Translations under genes and position numbers: made by a program
Notes under the pieces: model-generated
Databases searched by the model: none
Told to the model about the DNA's origin: nothing
Seen by the model: only the letters and a program-made list of their open reading frames with translations
From: Akkermansia muciniphila
GTDB taxonomy: Bacteria > Verrucomicrobiota > Verrucomicrobiia > Limisphaerales > SIBE01
Assembly: GCA_945861765.1 (NCBI GenBank)
Contig: CAMAWP010000028.1
Location: 1-34,993, forward strand
Length of the DNA stretch: 34,993 nucleotides
Reading direction: 5' to 3'
Shown here: piece by piece, positions 34,609 through 34,993 of the stretch
Numbering within the stretch: the stretch's first letter is position 1
Layout: every line of letters begins with the position of its first letter

Positions 34609-34993
34609 ATCAATTCTTCTTTTTGGAAAGGAGGTCAACCGAAGTTGCTGACATCAGCGCGGTGGAGTTTTTTTGAAATTTTTCAACGGCTTCAGTTCTA
34701 CAGGAAGGCTTCACCCGCGCTCTGCAAGCCTGCTGGCGGCGTTTTTGTGGTCGGAGAAGGAAAAAGGGCAGCCTCGCAAAAGCGAGCTCTTGCCGATCGA
34801 TTCTTGAGGCGTCGCCGACCGTGTTGCCGAGATCATTTCTCCTGACTGTGATTCAGACACTGGGGAGGGAAGTTTTCCACCCGCGCTGAAGGCGGGTTTT
34901 TGAGGGCCGACCGGCTGCCACCCAAGTTTCCGTGACTTTCTGCATGGGTTTCTGTTTTTCGCTTGAAAAACTGTATCTGTTACCACATAAACG
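34609..34993. other. Gene-free window end with one strong Shine-Dalgarno
   Basis: No gene can be supported. AAAGGAGGT at 34627-34635 is a near-perfect Shine-Dalgarno, but the frame it could serve (TTG at 34645, 66 codons) has no recognisable domain. A small stem CCCGC/GCGGG followed by five T residues lies at 34880-34901. Confidence 0.5.
34880..34901 (+). terminator. Possible weak terminator
   Basis: CCCGC (34880-34884) pairs with GCGGG (34892-34896) around a 7-base loop, followed by TTTTT. The stem is short. It could end transcription of the phosphoribosyltransferase gene. Confidence 0.4.

Noticed and set aside
34711-34986. 91-residue minus-strand open frame at the window end
   Set aside because: No domain, no ribosome binding site, and it crosses the small terminator-like stem.

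Overview
The window looks like a chromosomal segment from a free-living member of the Verrucomicrobiota, probably near the Pedosphaera/Limisphaerales group. This rests on gene content, not on a marker gene. It has a giant secreted PVC-type dehydrogenase with HEAT repeats and a CxxCH heme motif, a DUF1080 (3-keto-disaccharide hydrolase) protein, a two-module FG-GAP/ASPIC-UnbV protein, a DUF5069 protein, a zinc ribbon fused to an exonuclease, and a DUF3500-like Tat substrate. Gene starts often lack a clear Shine-Dalgarno sequence and several use GTG or TTG. No tRNA, rRNA, CRISPR array, prophage or intact transposase was seen.

Layout. 1-470: a decayed gene end, possibly of an S1/P1-type nuclease, interrupted by a MITE-like palindrome. 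473-6739 (+): apparent operon of the PVC dehydrogenase, a small lipoprotein and a Tat-exported DUF3500-like protein, closed by a terminator at 6778-6808. 6950-7070: dispersed hairpin repeats. 7327-9414 (-): secreted beta-helix protein followed by an SDR oxidoreductase. 9796-10503 (+): zinc-ribbon DEDDh exonuclease. 10854-13438 (+): two overlapping unknown small genes, a YacP-like NYN nuclease, and a VWA membrane protein whose start overlaps the NYN stop. 13440-15047 (-): RluA pseudouridine synthase fused to an RlmI-like methyltransferase. 15311-17614 (-): CopA-type P1B ATPase. 18016-18459 (+): DUF5069 gene behind a good sigma70-like promoter. 18619-20283 (+): flippase-like membrane protein fused to a family 2 glycosyltransferase, convergent with a second family 2 glycosyltransferase (20311-21048, -). 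21134-21292 (+): small lipoprotein. 21571-22308 (-): DUF1080 protein, divergent from the FG-GAP/ASPIC protein at 22541-26362. 26562-30432 (-): a four-gene run read as Ser/Thr kinase, aguB, RmlD-like reductase, gluQ. 30616-30927 (+): HU-family protein with a strong terminator. 31141-31947 (-): an ABC-2 type permease without its ATPase. 32124-33707 (+): membrane protein fused to a spermidine-synthase fold. 34078-34608 (+): phosphoribosyltransferase with a short C-terminus.

Two themes stand out. The first is domain fusion: dehydrogenase with SGNH-like and HEAT/heme domains, RluA with RlmI, flippase-like with GT2, zinc ribbon with exonuclease, and membrane domain with a spermidine-synthase fold. 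The second is a heavy load of unrelated palindromic elements in almost every larger intergenic gap. At least six types can be told apart, and two recur within the window. I did not find a clear-cut novel defence or biosynthetic system. The best candidates for undescribed biology are the coupled small genes at 10854-11490 beside the NYN/VWA pair, the kinase translationally overlapped with aguB, and the palindrome families.
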